64,000 bases of DNA from contig JBGAPI010000018.1 in assembly GCA_044221335.1 (NCBI GenBank), positions 1 through 64,000 of the forward strand. Direction: 5' to 3'. This DNA is from JBGAPI01 sp044221335. Its GTDB lineage: Bacteria; Pseudomonadota; Gammaproteobacteria; Xanthomonadales; Ahniellaceae. A program made the position numbers and the translations under genes. Of this stretch, positions 19,956 to 29,282 are shown one piece after another; positions within the stretch are counted from its first letter, which is position 1, and the number at the start of each line of letters is the position of its first letter. Below the pieces are notes generated by a model that saw nothing but the letters and a program-made list of their open reading frames with translations, had not been told where the DNA came from and searched no databases.

Positions 19956-21275
19956 CTACTTCTTGGCGTAGCCCGACACTTCGCCGGTCAGGCGATTGTC
20001 GACGAAGCCTTCGTTGCGGATCTGGCGGAGGAAGGCATCGAAGGCCTCGTCGGCCTTGCGGGCCGTCAGGGTCTGGCGGGCTTCTTCGCGCTGCGTCTCG
20101 ACCGTGCGGTCGGTGTCGCGGGTGCCGAGGCGCTCGATGATGTGCCAGCCGGCATTGGTCGCGATCGGCTGCGACAGCTCGCCGTCCTTCATCGCGTCGA
20201 CCGCCTTCTGGAAATCGGTGCCGTAGGCATTGGCCTCGAACCAGCCGAGGTCGCCGCCGAGGTTGGCGCTCTGGACGTCCTCGGAGGACTGCTTGGCGAT
20301 CTTGGCGAAGTCTTCGCCCTTGGCGATGCGCTCGCGCAGCGCGATGGCGTTGTTGTGCGCCTCTTCGGTCGACACCAGCTCGGAGCTGCGCACCAGGATG
20401 TGCCGCACGTGCGTCTCATGGGCCATCCGCGTCGATTCGGCGCGCTGCTCGATCAGCTTCAGGATGTGGAAACCGGTCGGTCCGCGCAGCGGCGGGGTCA
20501 CGCCGCCGACCTTGAGGCCGTTGATGGCTTCGGCGAACGCCGCCGGCACTTCGTTGACCTTGCGCCAGCCGAGGTCGCCGCCTTCCAGCGCCTCGGGGGC
20601 GTCGGAGTAGCGCACCGCGAGGCCGGCGAAGTCGCCGCCGTCGGCGATCTCCCGCTCGACCTTCGCCGCCTTGTCCTTCGCGGTCTGGATCTGCTCCGGC
20701 GAGGCGCCGTCCGGAACGCCGACCAGGATGTGTCCGATGTGGATCTCGCCGTGCTTGTTGCCCTCGTTGGCGAGGAACAGGTCGACCTCGGTGTCGGTGA
20801 CGTGGCCGTGCGACTGCGAGTAGGAACGGCGCAGCTGCTGCACAAGCATCTCGTCGCGCATGGTCTGGCGGAATTCCTCGTAGCTGATGCCGTCGCGTTC
20901 CAGCGCCATCCGCATCTGGTCGAGGGTGGCGCGGTTCTGCTGCGCGAGGCGCAGCACCTGCTGGTCGAGTTCGGCGTCGCCGATGCGGACGCCGCCGGCG
21001 GTGGCGCGGACGATCTGCAAGCGCAGCATGATCAGCCGTTCCAGCACCTGCTTCTCCAGCACGTCGCGCGGCGGCAGCTGGGTGTTGCGGTTGCGGAACT
21101 GCTGGATCACGTTGTCGGTGGCGCGGGTGAGTTCGCTGCGCAGGATGACGTCGTCCTCGACGACCGCGACGATGCCGTCGATGTCATTGCTCGGCAGGGC
21201 CTGGGCGGCGACGGTGCGCGCGCCGGACAGGGCCAGGCCGATTCCGAGGAGGACGAGGGACAACGCGGATTTCAT
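19956..21275 (-). CDS. surA: Periplasmic chaperone/peptidyl-prolyl isomerase SurA
   Basis: This 439-residue periplasmic chaperone helps outer-membrane proteins, including LptD, to fold. It has a signal peptide (about 1-24), an N-terminal chaperone domain (25-170), and two parvulin domains, one opening 'EIHIGHILVGVPD' (about 180) and one opening 'THVRHILVRSSE' (about 290). A C-terminal helix ends the protein. The start at 21275 gives the signal peptide directly. It lies downstream of lptD on the same strand, 98 bp away. Confidence 0.95.
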   Translation of the reverse strand: MKSALSLVLLGIGLALSGARTVAAQALPSNDIDGIVAVVEDDVILRSELTRATDNVIQQFRNRNTQLPPRDVLEKQVLERLIMLRLQIVRATAGGVRIGDAELDQQVLRLAQQNRATLDQMRMALERDGISYEEFRQTMRDEMLVQQLRRSYSQSHGHVTDTEVDLFLANEGNKHGEIHIGHILVGVPDGASPEQIQTAKDKAAKVEREIADGGDFAGLAVRYSDAPEALEGGDLGWRKVNEVPAAFAEAINGLKVGGVTPPLRGPTGFHILKLIEQRAESTRMAHETHVRHILVRSSELVSTEEAHNNAIALRERIAKGEDFAKIAKQSSEDVQSANLGGDLGWFEANAYGTDFQKAVDAMKDGELSQPIATNAGWHIIERLGTRDTDRTVETQREEARQTLTARKADEAFDAFLRQIRNEGFVDNRLTGEVSGYAKK

Positions 21276-21373
21276 ACGTTCGGTTCCGATGACGTAGGGG
21301 GAGGCCCGGAGGGGCGACGGCGCGCAAGTCTGCACGGGCCGACGCAAAAATTCCGTTGGCGGCAGGGACGCGC

Positions 21374-23626
21374 TCAGCGATAGCCCAGGATAGCACGGCG
21401 CAGGAAGTCACCCGACTTGCGGCCGGCGCTGCCCAGTCCCTTCAGTTCCAGCTCGAAGAACAAGGCGTTGTTGGCCTCGCCGGAGAGATTACGGAGGTAG
21501 TGGCGGGCGACGATCCGGAAGGCGTAGCAGCAGTCCTCGTACTCGAAGCCGCCCAGCGCCTCGAGGATGCGGCGGTCGCGCAGCGAGTAGTCGTAGCGGG
21601 CGATCAGGCGCCAGTTCGGGGTCAGCGGGAATGCGCTGGACAGGTCGACGAACTCCAGCTGGTCGCGGCGGTAGCGGTAGCTGGCGTTGATCACCCCGTG
21701 GTCGCCGAACAGGTGCTGCACGCGGACCGCGCTGAAGGTGTTGCGGTCGGACTCCGGGTCCCACTGCTGGTCCCAGGCGATCGTCCAGTTCCGGGTCGGC
21801 GACAGCTCGAACTCGGCCGCGTAGGCCGATCCGTTGTAGTCGGTCGGCGCCACCCCGGGCAGTTGCACCTTCTGCGGATCGAAGTAGCGGGTCTCGCCGA
21901 TCGCGGCACGCGCGACCTCGTTGCCGCTGGCGTCGTCGATCAGCCGGCTTGTCATCGCCAGGGTCAGCTGGTTGGCGTCGATCTGGCGATCGGCGCCGGT
22001 GAAGCGGTTCTCGCGGAACAGCCCGGCGAAACTGAAGGTCTGCGCCTGGGTGTCGAACAGCGGCAGGTCGTCCTGGTTGCGGTAGGGCGCGCGCAGGTAG
22101 TACAGCCGCGGCTCCAGGGTCTGCCGCAGCGCGCGGCCGAACCATTCGCTGTCGCGGTCGAAGTACAGGCCGGCATCGAGGCTGGCGATCGGCACCGTGC
22201 GGCTCGGGCTGCGGTCCGGGAAGTTGCTGTCGAGCGCGTTCGGCACGTCGAGGTCGTAGGACGTGCTGCGCACGCCGATCTTCGGGTGCAGGTACCAGGC
22301 CGCGCTGTCCAGCTGCCAGCTCAGGTAGGGATAGAGGTCGTAGCGCCGCCCGGTGACGACGTCCGCGTCCTTGTCGAAGCGAACGATCTCGGCGGCGATG
22401 CCGGCGCGGAGGTCGCCCGCGAACGGGACCTCGGCATTGAACTGCAGCCGCGGCAGGCGCTCGTAGGGCTCGGTGCCCGGGGCGACCGAAGGATCGGTGA
22501 TGTCGACCGAATCCCCGCCGAACTCGAGGCTCCACCACTGGCCGCGGCCGTGCAGGTAGGCGTTCGACGGCAGCAGGCTGGTGGCGCTCGGCACCAGGCC
22601 GTCGCCGAAGTCCTGGAAGTAGCGGGTGTCGGAGACGCGGTTGATGTCGGCCGTCAGCGCGAAGTTCGGACCGAGCGAACCGCTGTGGCGGTAGCGGTAG
22701 GCGAAGCGGTCGCGGTCGGCGTCGCGATCGTGCGGCAGGAAGGAACCTTCGAGCACGCCGCCCTGGGTCTCGGTGAGGAAGCGGTACTCGGCGTCGAGCG
22801 CGACGCCGCGCAGTGCATAGATGTGCGGCCCCAGCGTGGCATCCATGTTCGGTGCCAGGTTGAGGTAGTACGGCACCGCGAGGTCGAATCCGGTCCGCGA
22901 CGAACTGCCGAAGCTCGGAAACAGGAAGCCGGAGTGGCGTTCGTCGTCGACCGGGAAGCGCGCGTAGGGCAGGTACAGGATCGGCACGTCCTTGAAGTAC
23001 AGGGTCGCGTCGCGCGCGTGACCGACGCCCTCGACGTGGTCGATGTCGATCGTCGCGGCATGGAATTCCCAGTCGCGCCGGGTCGGCGGGCAGGTCGAGT
23101 AGGTCACCTTCGTCAGGTGCGAGTCGAGCTCGGCGTAGCGTTCGGCATGTTCGGCGACGCCGTTGCCGTGCTGGCGGATCAGCTCGTACTGCACGTTGTC
23201 GAGCTTGCTCTTCTGGTACGACAGCTGGCTCTCGGCATGGGTGGCCGTGAACGCCGCCTCGGCGTCCTGGTAGCGCACGTGACCGTCGGCGACCGCGGTG
23301 TCGCTCTCGGCGTCGTAGGTCATCTTGTCGGCCAGCAGGCGCTGGTCGGCCTGGGTCGCGACCACGTCGCCCTCGAGCAGGTAGCTGCTGCGGCCGGTGA
23401 TGGTCACCTGGGTGGAGACGAAGTCGGCCGGGGCGCCCTTGCGCTCGATCCCGGCCCCGAAGTCGCGGATGTAGAAGTCGAAGATCGGATCGGTCGGGCA
23501 CAGGCTCCAGTCCGGTCCATCGTCCTTCTTCTTGTCGGCCGCGGTCGCCACGACGGGCAGGACGGCGGCGATCGCCAGGCTCAGCAGGGCGAGGCGCGGA
23601 GGAAGCGATGCATGAACGGGGGCCAC
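21374..23626 (-). CDS. lptD: LPS-assembly outer-membrane protein LptD
   Basis: This 750-residue protein inserts lipopolysaccharide into the outer leaflet. The start is GTG at 23626, with AGGAA upstream, and gives a signal peptide (about 1-29). An N-terminal LptA-like beta-taco ('GRSSYLLEGDVVATQADQRL') is followed by a large beta-barrel. Cys residues occur in the N-terminal part ('SLCPTDP', 'YSTCPPTRR') and as an adjacent pair near the C-terminus ('YEDCCYAF'), matching the disulfide pattern that joins the two domains in the family. Heading surA-pdxA-rsmA is the standard order. Confidence 0.95.
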   Translation of the reverse strand: MAPVHASLPPRLALLSLAIAAVLPVVATAADKKKDDGPDWSLCPTDPIFDFYIRDFGAGIERKGAPADFVSTQVTITGRSSYLLEGDVVATQADQRLLADKMTYDAESDTAVADGHVRYQDAEAAFTATHAESQLSYQKSKLDNVQYELIRQHGNGVAEHAERYAELDSHLTKVTYSTCPPTRRDWEFHAATIDIDHVEGVGHARDATLYFKDVPILYLPYARFPVDDERHSGFLFPSFGSSSRTGFDLAVPYYLNLAPNMDATLGPHIYALRGVALDAEYRFLTETQGGVLEGSFLPHDRDADRDRFAYRYRHSGSLGPNFALTADINRVSDTRYFQDFGDGLVPSATSLLPSNAYLHGRGQWWSLEFGGDSVDITDPSVAPGTEPYERLPRLQFNAEVPFAGDLRAGIAAEIVRFDKDADVVTGRRYDLYPYLSWQLDSAAWYLHPKIGVRSTSYDLDVPNALDSNFPDRSPSRTVPIASLDAGLYFDRDSEWFGRALRQTLEPRLYYLRAPYRNQDDLPLFDTQAQTFSFAGLFRENRFTGADRQIDANQLTLAMTSRLIDDASGNEVARAAIGETRYFDPQKVQLPGVAPTDYNGSAYAAEFELSPTRNWTIAWDQQWDPESDRNTFSAVRVQHLFGDHGVINASYRYRRDQLEFVDLSSAFPLTPNWRLIARYDYSLRDRRILEALGGFEYEDCCYAFRIVARHYLRNLSGEANNALFFELELKGLGSAGRKSGDFLRRAILGYR

Positions 23627-23792
23627 GGCGATTTCCTGAAGCGACAGACGACCAAGATGCCAGAACCAGCCGACGCTAGTCCACCCGAGCCGGGAACGGC
23701 GATGAAACGGCGTTCATCGTCGACCGCGACGCGACCCTTGCGATGCCGCCCGCGGTTCGGCAACGTAGCGATTCCGGACGGGAGGGGTCGGC

Positions 23793-24689
23793 ATGGACTG
23801 GCGCAAGGGACGACAGAGCAGCAACGTCGAGGAAGACAGCGGCGGCGGCAGCTACGGCGGCGGAGGCGGACGCGGCTTTCGCGGCGGCGGCCTCGGGCTC
23901 GGCGGCATCGCGATCGTTGTCGTGATCAGCCTGCTGCTCGGCAAGAACCCCCTGGAGATCCTCGGCCTGCTGGCCGGCGGCGGCCAGGACGCCGGACCGC
24001 CGCAGCAGTCGGCTCCGCGGTCCTCGTCCGGCAGCGCCATCAACAGCGAGCAGGGCCAGTTCGTCAGCCGCATCCTCGGCAGCACCGAGGATGTCTGGGG
24101 CGAGGCGTTTTCCGCCGGCGGCAAGCGCTATCCGGCGCCGAAGCTGATCCTGTTCCACGGCCAGGTGACCTCGGCCTGCGGCGCGGCGACGGCGGCCTCG
24201 GGCCCGTTCTATTGCCCCGGGGACAGCCAGGTCTATCTCGACCTCGACTTCTTCCAGGAAATGGACCAGCGCTTCCATGCCGCCGGCGACCTCGCCAGGG
24301 CCTACGTCGTCGCTCACGAAGTCGGCCACCACCTGCAGAACGTACTCGGCATCGCGGACAAGGTCGACGAGGCGCGACGTCGCGGTGCCACGCTGGAGGG
24401 GGCCGACGGCCTGTCGGTGCGGCAGGAGTTGCAGGCCGACTGCTTCGCGGGCGTCTGGGCCAAGCGGGCGCAGGACAAGCTGCAGTGGCTCGAGGCGGGC
24501 GATGTCGAGGGCGCGCTGGCCGCCGCCACCGCGATCGGCGACGACACGCTGCAGAAGCAGTCGCGCGGTCGCGTCGTACCGGACGCGTTCACCCACGGCA
24601 GTTCGCAGCAACGGGTGCGCTGGTTCAAGACCGGGATGGCGAAGGGCGACCTGAAGTCCTGCGATACGTTCAGCGCGGCACAACTTTGA
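23793..24689 (+). CDS. YpfJ-family neutral zinc metallopeptidase
   Basis: A 298-residue protein starting 'MDWRKGRQSSNVEED', with a Gly-rich stretch (17-38), one transmembrane helix (about 38-60) and an extracytoplasmic zincin domain. The zinc motif HEVGHH is at residues 175-180 (H175, E176, H179), followed by 'QNVLGI' and the distal 'QELQADCFAGVWA', which carries the third ligand region. This is the KPN_02809/YpfJ neutral metallopeptidase family; physiological substrates are not established. It diverges from lptD and converges on amgK. Confidence 0.9.
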   Translation: MDWRKGRQSSNVEEDSGGGSYGGGGGRGFRGGGLGLGGIAIVVVISLLLGKNPLEILGLLAGGGQDAGPPQQSAPRSSSGSAINSEQGQFVSRILGSTEDVWGEAFSAGGKRYPAPKLILFHGQVTSACGAATAASGPFYCPGDSQVYLDLDFFQEMDQRFHAAGDLARAYVVAHEVGHHLQNVLGIADKVDEARRRGATLEGADGLSVRQELQADCFAGVWAKRAQDKLQWLEAGDVEGALAAATAIGDDTLQKQSRGRVVPDAFTHGSSQQRVRWFKTGMAKGDLKSCDTFSAAQL

Positions 24690-24793
24690 GCCTCGTTGAA
24701 GGGGATCGTGCCGCGCCCGGAATCCGCTGCGCGGATTCCGCAAGTGCGGCTACGCCGCACGAAGAGCGACGGAAGTCTGGAGTTCGCTGGCGT

Positions 24794-24879
24794 AGGGCGG
24801 CCACTGGCCGCCGCTGCCTCGACGCTGCGTCGAATCGGAATCGTGGAGCGGCCCGCGAAGGCGGGCGCTGCCCACCCTA
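24794..24879. repeat. REP-like palindromes between the metallopeptidase and amgK
   Basis: The 187-bp convergent gap contains TAGGGCGGCCACTGGCCGCC, whose palindrome (24796-24812) has 8-bp arms. It also has a second, inverted and looser copy ending CCCACCCTA at 24879. That CTA is the reverse complement of the amgK stop TAG. Confidence 0.75.
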
Positions 24880-25893
24880 TCCGCTTGACGGCTGCGTCAG
24901 CGGAACGCCCGCGGTCGCCGCCGCCAGCCACTCTGCGAAGGGGCGCAGCTCCGGATAGCGCCGCGCCACCGACAGCGTGTACTCGAGGACCAGCGGCAAG
25001 TCACCCAGATAGCCGGCCTTGCCGTCGCGGTAGTTGAGCCGGCAGAAGATGCCCAGGACCTTGATGTGGCGCTGCAGGCCCATCCAGTCGAACCAGCGGC
25101 GCCACTGTTCGGGCTCGATCGTCGTCGACGTCGCGTCGCACCAGCGCTGGCGGTGCGACTGCGACCAGGCGTCCACCCTCTCCTCCGGCCACGCGATGTA
25201 GCAGTCGCGCAGCAGCGACACCGGGTCGTAGGTGATCGGGCCGAGGACGGCGTCCTGGAAGTCGATCACGCCGGGTGAATCGGCTTCGAGGATCAGCAGG
25301 TTGCGGCTGTGGAAGTCGCGATGGACGAAGGACTGCGGCTGCTCCAGCGCACTGTCCGCCAGCCGGGTGAAGGTGGACTCGAGGCAGTCCCAGCCCTCGC
25401 AGCCCGGCGCGACGCCCAGATGCCGCTGCAGGAACCAGGTCGGCAGGAGTTCCATTTCCTGGTTCAGGCGGGTGCGGTCGTAGCGTGGCAGTCCGGCCGC
25501 GTCGACCCGGGTCTGCATCGCGAGGATCGTCTCCAGCGCATCGGCATAGAGGACGTCGACGCGGTCCGCCGTGAGGGCCGGCAGATAGAGCCGGTCGCCG
25601 AGATCGCTCATCAGGATGAAGCCTTGCGCACGGTCGACCGCGAGAACGCTCGGCGCGTGGACGCCGGCTCCGGTCAGGCGAGCGGCCACATCGAGCCAGG
25701 GCCCGATGTCTTCCTTGTCCGGCGGGGCGTTCATCACGATGTGGCTGCGGCCACCAGAGTGCACGCGCCAGTAGCTACGGAAGCTGGCGTCGGCCGACGC
25801 GACTTCGAAGCGCGCCGCAGTGTCACGGAGGTGGTCGCGGGCGAACGCCTGGAGTGCTGCGATGCGGGCGCTGCCGGGAGTCGTCGTCGTCAT
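24877..25893 (-). CDS. amgK: AmgK-type cell-wall sugar kinase (APH fold)
   Basis: This 338-residue aminoglycoside-phosphotransferase-fold kinase resembles AmgK, which phosphorylates MurNAc/GlcNAc at C1 in the peptidoglycan recycling route to UDP-MurNAc. The catalytic loop 'FVHRDFHSRNLLIL' and metal-binding 'GVIDFQDAVLGPITYDPVSLLRD' (in two parts) are clear, as is 'DLGDRLYLP'. In related genomes amgK is followed by the nucleotidyltransferase gene murU; here none is adjacent. It begins 32 bp after lpxH on the same strand. Confidence 0.85.
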   Translation of the reverse strand: MTTTTPGSARIAALQAFARDHLRDTAARFEVASADASFRSYWRVHSGGRSHIVMNAPPDKEDIGPWLDVAARLTGAGVHAPSVLAVDRAQGFILMSDLGDRLYLPALTADRVDVLYADALETILAMQTRVDAAGLPRYDRTRLNQEMELLPTWFLQRHLGVAPGCEGWDCLESTFTRLADSALEQPQSFVHRDFHSRNLLILEADSPGVIDFQDAVLGPITYDPVSLLRDCYIAWPEERVDAWSQSHRQRWCDATSTTIEPEQWRRWFDWMGLQRHIKVLGIFCRLNYRDGKAGYLGDLPLVLEYTLSVARRYPELRPFAEWLAAATAGVPLTQPSSG

Positions 25894-25925
25894 CGGTCCT
25901 GGTGGGTCGCGGTGGGGAGGTCGAG

Positions 25926-26654
25926 TCAGGCGAACTGCGCCGCGTCGAGGGTGCGCGGCCCTGCGGCGTCGAGGACCGTGATCGGGCGCTCGTCGCCCCA
26001 GTCGCCAAGCACGAGGCGCTCGACCGTACGGCCGTCGACGTCGAGGAAGTGTCGCGCCGGGCGATGGGTGTGGCCGTGGATCATCCGCGTCGCGCCAGTG
26101 CGGCGAAACAGGTCCTCCACCGCCCCGGGATTCACGTCCAGGATCGCCTCCATGCTGCCCGCCTGGTGCTCGCGGCTCTGCTGGCGCGCCTGCGCAGCGA
26201 GCTGGCGCCGCACGGCCAGCGGCTGGGCGAGCATCGCGGCCTGCCATGCGGGAGCGCGTGAGGTGCGGCGGAACGTCTGGTACGCGACGTCGTCGGTGCA
26301 CAGACTGTCGCCGTGCAGCAGCAGTGTATCGGTGCCTGCGAGGGGGATGCGGGTGAGCTCCTCCAGCCGCGTCATGCCGCAACGACGCGCGAATTCGGCG
26401 CCGAGCAGGAAGTCGCGATTGCCGTGCACGAAGTGGACGGGCCCTTGGCGGGCGGCCGCCGCAATCGCATCGGCGGCCTCGGCAACGAAAGGCTGGTCGT
26501 CGTCGTCACCGACCCAGGCATCGAAGAGATCGCCGAGCAGGTAGATCGCCTCGAAGCGGCCCGCCGCGCTCCGCATCAACCGGGCGAAGACGGCGTTGTG
26601 CTCGACGGTGTCGGCACCGAGGTGCAGATCGGACAACAGCAGCACGGGTTTCAT
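25926..26654 (-). CDS. lpxH: UDP-2,3-diacylglucosamine hydrolase LpxH
   Basis: This 242-residue metallophosphoesterase releases UMP to form lipid X in lipid A biosynthesis at the inner membrane. It has the full motif set: 'LLSDLHLG', 'GDLFDAWVGDD', 'GNRDFLLG', 'LLHGDSLCTDD' and 'HGHTHRPARH'. The start at 26654 has a strong CAGGAG 7 nt upstream and gives the usual length. It leads the lpxH-amgK pair, fitting the lipid A and envelope theme of this region. Confidence 0.95.
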   Translation of the reverse strand: MKPVLLLSDLHLGADTVEHNAVFARLMRSAAGRFEAIYLLGDLFDAWVGDDDDQPFVAEAADAIAAAARQGPVHFVHGNRDFLLGAEFARRCGMTRLEELTRIPLAGTDTLLLHGDSLCTDDVAYQTFRRTSRAPAWQAAMLAQPLAVRRQLAAQARQQSREHQAGSMEAILDVNPGAVEDLFRRTGATRMIHGHTHRPARHFLDVDGRTVERLVLGDWGDERPITVLDAAGPRTLDAAQFA

Positions 26655-26865
26655 CGATGGACTCCTGAAGCGATTGAGCGCGACTGCAATCCGCAATTCG
26701 CGCCCGGCCTCGCGCACGGGGAGCGGAGCATAGGGCGCAAGCGGGTTTCCGTGCGCGGGCATCCCGAGGGCAGCATCGGGTCAGGAAAGCCGAAGCGGCA
26801 GGCCCTCATCCGGCCCGGGATGTGCGTTGAAGCGCGGAAGGATGAGCCGCGGTCCGCGGGTTCGG

Positions 26866-26894
26866 AAAAAGAAAGGGGCGCCCGAAGGCGCCCC
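26866..26894 (-). terminator. Intrinsic terminator with UUCG tetraloop
   Basis: On the minus strand GGGGCGCC-TTCG-GGCGCCCC forms an 8-bp GC stem closed by a UUCG loop, followed by TTTCTTTTT. It lies 27 bp after the IPTL-type gene stop and ends the surface-protein operon. This is the best intrinsic terminator I found in the window. Confidence 0.92.
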
Positions 26895-26920
26895 TTGCTC
26901 ATCACTCTGGAAGCTGTCGC

Positions 26921-28777
26921 TTACTGCGCGCGGCGCAGGGCGAAGCCGACCAGGCCGACCAGGGTCAGCATCAGCAGGACCTTGCCGATGTCGCCGAGGG
27001 CCGGGATCGACGGGTTGAGCGCGGTCACCGAGAAGTTGAAGGTGACGGTCGGCTCGTTCGCGTCGTCGGTGGTGCAGGTGATCGAACCGGACACCAGGGC
27101 GCCCGGGGCACCCGGAGCGGTCGCGGAAATCGGGATCTGCGTGGTGCCGACCGGAATCGAGGCCGGGATGGTCACCGTGAAGCCGACCGGCGTCGCGGAG
27201 CAGGCCGACAGGTTCAGCGCGGACGTACCCGAGTTCTGGATCGACATGTTGCCGGCAGCGTTCTGGCCCGGGAACGCGGCCAGGGCAGCACCGTTCACCG
27301 CACCCAGCTCCGGACCGGTCGAGTTGCAGGTCACGGTGTAGGTCTTGGTGGTCGGAGCAACGGAGTCGTTGGTCGCGAAGCTCAGGGTCTGGGTGGTGGT
27401 CAGGCCAGCGTCAGCCTGGGCGCAGCTCACCGTGAACGTCTGATTGGCGGCCGCGGCGATCGTCGCGGTGGTCGGAGCAACACTGAGCACGCCGGTCAGA
27501 CCGGTGGCGCCCGTGATGTTCAGCGACGTGTTGCCGTTGTTGGTCACCACGATGTTCGAGGTGGTGGCAGCGCCGCCCGCCGGATCCGTGATGGTGACGG
27601 TCGAACCCGCCGCCGGAGCGCCGGAGAAGATCGGGCCCTGGCCGGTGCAGTTGACGGTCACGTTGACGGTCGCCGGGGCGCCGCTGTTGTTGACCGCCAG
27701 CGTCTGCGTGACCAGCGTGGTGTTGGTCGGGGTGCAGGACACGGTGTGCGCAGTGTCGGTCGAGTTCGCCGGAATCGTGAACGCGGCGGTCGGGCTCACC
27801 GACAGCACGCCGGACAGGCCGGACAGGCTGGTGACGGTGACCGGCGACGCGGTGACGTTCTGGATCGACACGACCTGGGTACCAGCGGCGCCGCCGATGG
27901 TCGGGGTCAGGTTGATCGGCGACGGGGTGACCAGCAGCGACGAGGCGACGACGTTGCAGGTGTACGGGTAGGTCACCGAGGTCTCGTTGACGCCGTCCTT
28001 CGCATCGTTGGTCGCGAACACGATGTCCGCCGTGGTCGTACCGGTGGTCGCCGCGCTGCCCGTGCACTGCACGGTGAAGGTGGCGGTCGGGCCGGCCTGC
28101 GGGACGGTGGCGCTGCCCGGGCTGACGGTGATCGTGCCGGAGGTACCAACCACGTTCGTCACGGTGGCGCTGGTGACGTTCAGGGTGGTGCCGACGTCAC
28201 CCGCAGCGTTGTCGACGACGATGGTGTTCGAGGCCGAGTTGCTGAGGACGGTGTTCAGCGTGCGCGCACCCGGAGCCGGGGTCGCGTTGAACTCCGGCGA
28301 GAGGATCACGATGTTGATCGTGCCGCCGTTGTTGGTGCCCGCACCGCCGGCGAAGGTGAACGCCGTGCCGATAGCGACAGTGCTGGAGGACGCCGCAACC
28401 GCCGTCGGAGTCTGGGTGAAAACGAGGCTGCAGTAGTTGTTCGTCGCGAGCGCGCCGCTGCCGTTGACGGTCACCACGGCGATCGTTCCCGAGCCTTGGT
28501 TCACGTTGCAGACGGCGCCGTTCTGGCCGGTGGCCGCCACGGTGAACTTGGTGTTGTCGAACGTGAACGAACCGGAGATGTTGGTCGTAGCGTCAGTACT
28601 GGTGTACTGGACGGTGGCGTTCAGCGTGCCACCCGAGATGACGGTGTTGGACGTCTGGATGCCGGCAGTGCCGGTATCGAAGTCGATGTCGACGGAGCTG
28701 GCAAAGGCGGCAGGAGCCGAGACGGCTCCTGCATCCAATCCAGCGGATATCAGTGCGAGTTTGAGCAAGGATTTCAT
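26921..28777 (-). CDS. Secreted repeat protein with IPTL-like C-terminal sorting signal
   Basis: This 618-residue exported protein has a signal peptide (about 1-26). Its first 150 residues form a beta-rich domain ('SSVDIDFDTGTAG' onward) that could be cohesin-like. Several Ig-like repeats of about 100 residues follow, each with a 'VSCTPTN' or 'FTVSCAQ' strand and 'VVTNNGNTSLNITGATG' pattern, as in ASPM/SPD-2-type domains. It ends 'IPALGDIGKVLLMLTLVG' plus LRRAQ: a short motif, a hydrophobic helix and a basic tail, as in IPTL-CTERM proteins. GGGGAG lies upstream of 28777. It is the last gene of the operon with the cohesin-like and dockerin genes. Confidence 0.82.
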   Translation of the reverse strand: MKSLLKLALISAGLDAGAVSAPAAFASSVDIDFDTGTAGIQTSNTVISGGTLNATVQYTSTDATTNISGSFTFDNTKFTVAATGQNGAVCNVNQGSGTIAVVTVNGSGALATNNYCSLVFTQTPTAVAASSSTVAIGTAFTFAGGAGTNNGGTINIVILSPEFNATPAPGARTLNTVLSNSASNTIVVDNAAGDVGTTLNVTSATVTNVVGTSGTITVSPGSATVPQAGPTATFTVQCTGSAATTGTTTADIVFATNDAKDGVNETSVTYPYTCNVVASSLLVTPSPINLTPTIGGAAGTQVVSIQNVTASPVTVTSLSGLSGVLSVSPTAAFTIPANSTDTAHTVSCTPTNTTLVTQTLAVNNSGAPATVNVTVNCTGQGPIFSGAPAAGSTVTITDPAGGAATTSNIVVTNNGNTSLNITGATGLTGVLSVAPTTATIAAAANQTFTVSCAQADAGLTTTQTLSFATNDSVAPTTKTYTVTCNSTGPELGAVNGAALAAFPGQNAAGNMSIQNSGTSALNLSACSATPVGFTVTIPASIPVGTTQIPISATAPGAPGALVSGSITCTTDDANEPTVTFNFSVTALNPSIPALGDIGKVLLMLTLVGLVGFALRRAQ

Positions 28778-28813
28778 TTTTTCACTCCCCAACGAGTGTG
28801 TTTTTCGAAATAG

Positions 28814-29272
28814 TTATTGCTGCGCGTTGTCCAGGCCTTCCGCCTGAGAACGGGACTGGCCAGCGGTCTTACCTTCCGCGTTCGAACCGAGCGTGTTGCT
28901 GATCTTCGGCTGCCCGCCGATCTTCGACTGGTACGAGATGACGCCGATGCTCTGCATGCCGGCCGGCAGCGGCGTGTTGTCGAGGCTGTAGATCACGGCC
29001 GCGACACGATTGCCCTTGGCCTGGACCTGGCCGGTATGGGCCTTGTCGAGACCCGAGAGCGCCTTGCTGAGGTCGATGTTGGAGGCATCCTTCGGCAGGT
29101 CGACCACGAACTGGTAGGCCGTGACGGTGCCGTCGGACTGCAGATCGAAATTCACGACCTGACCCTTCATCTTCGACTTGCCATAGGTGACGACGAGGTC
29201 ACTGTCGGCGCGAGCGGTGTTGGCGGCCAGCAGGGCGAGACCAACGGAGAAAACGAGTGCGAGATTCTTCAT
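28814..29272 (-). CDS. Small exported protein with a cohesin-like domain
   Basis: This 152-residue protein has a signal peptide (about 1-22, ending ARA). Residues 25-120 show the strand pattern of cohesin domains: 'GQVVNFDLQSDGTVTAYQF' then 'VVDLP', and later 'NRVAAVIYSLDNTPLPAG' followed by 'IGVISY'. The C-terminal 27 residues are polar and probably disordered. A strong AAGGAG sits 7 nt before the ATG and overlaps the TAA stop of the dockerin gene, so translation is likely coupled. Pairing with that dockerin protein is attractive but inferred; the fold call rests on pattern only. Confidence 0.6.
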   Translation of the reverse strand: MKNLALVFSVGLALLAANTARADSDLVVTYGKSKMKGQVVNFDLQSDGTVTAYQFVVDLPKDASNIDLSKALSGLDKAHTGQVQAKGNRVAAVIYSLDNTPLPAGMQSIGVISYQSKIGGQPKISNTLGSNAEGKTAGQSRSQAEGLDNAQQ

Positions 29273-29282
29273 GTCAGTCTCC

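Noticed and set aside
21374..24958. Very long open frame on the plus strand opposite lptD
   Set aside because: It has no family resemblance and an Arg/Ala/Val-biased composition. It is the antisense shadow of lptD in GC-rich DNA.
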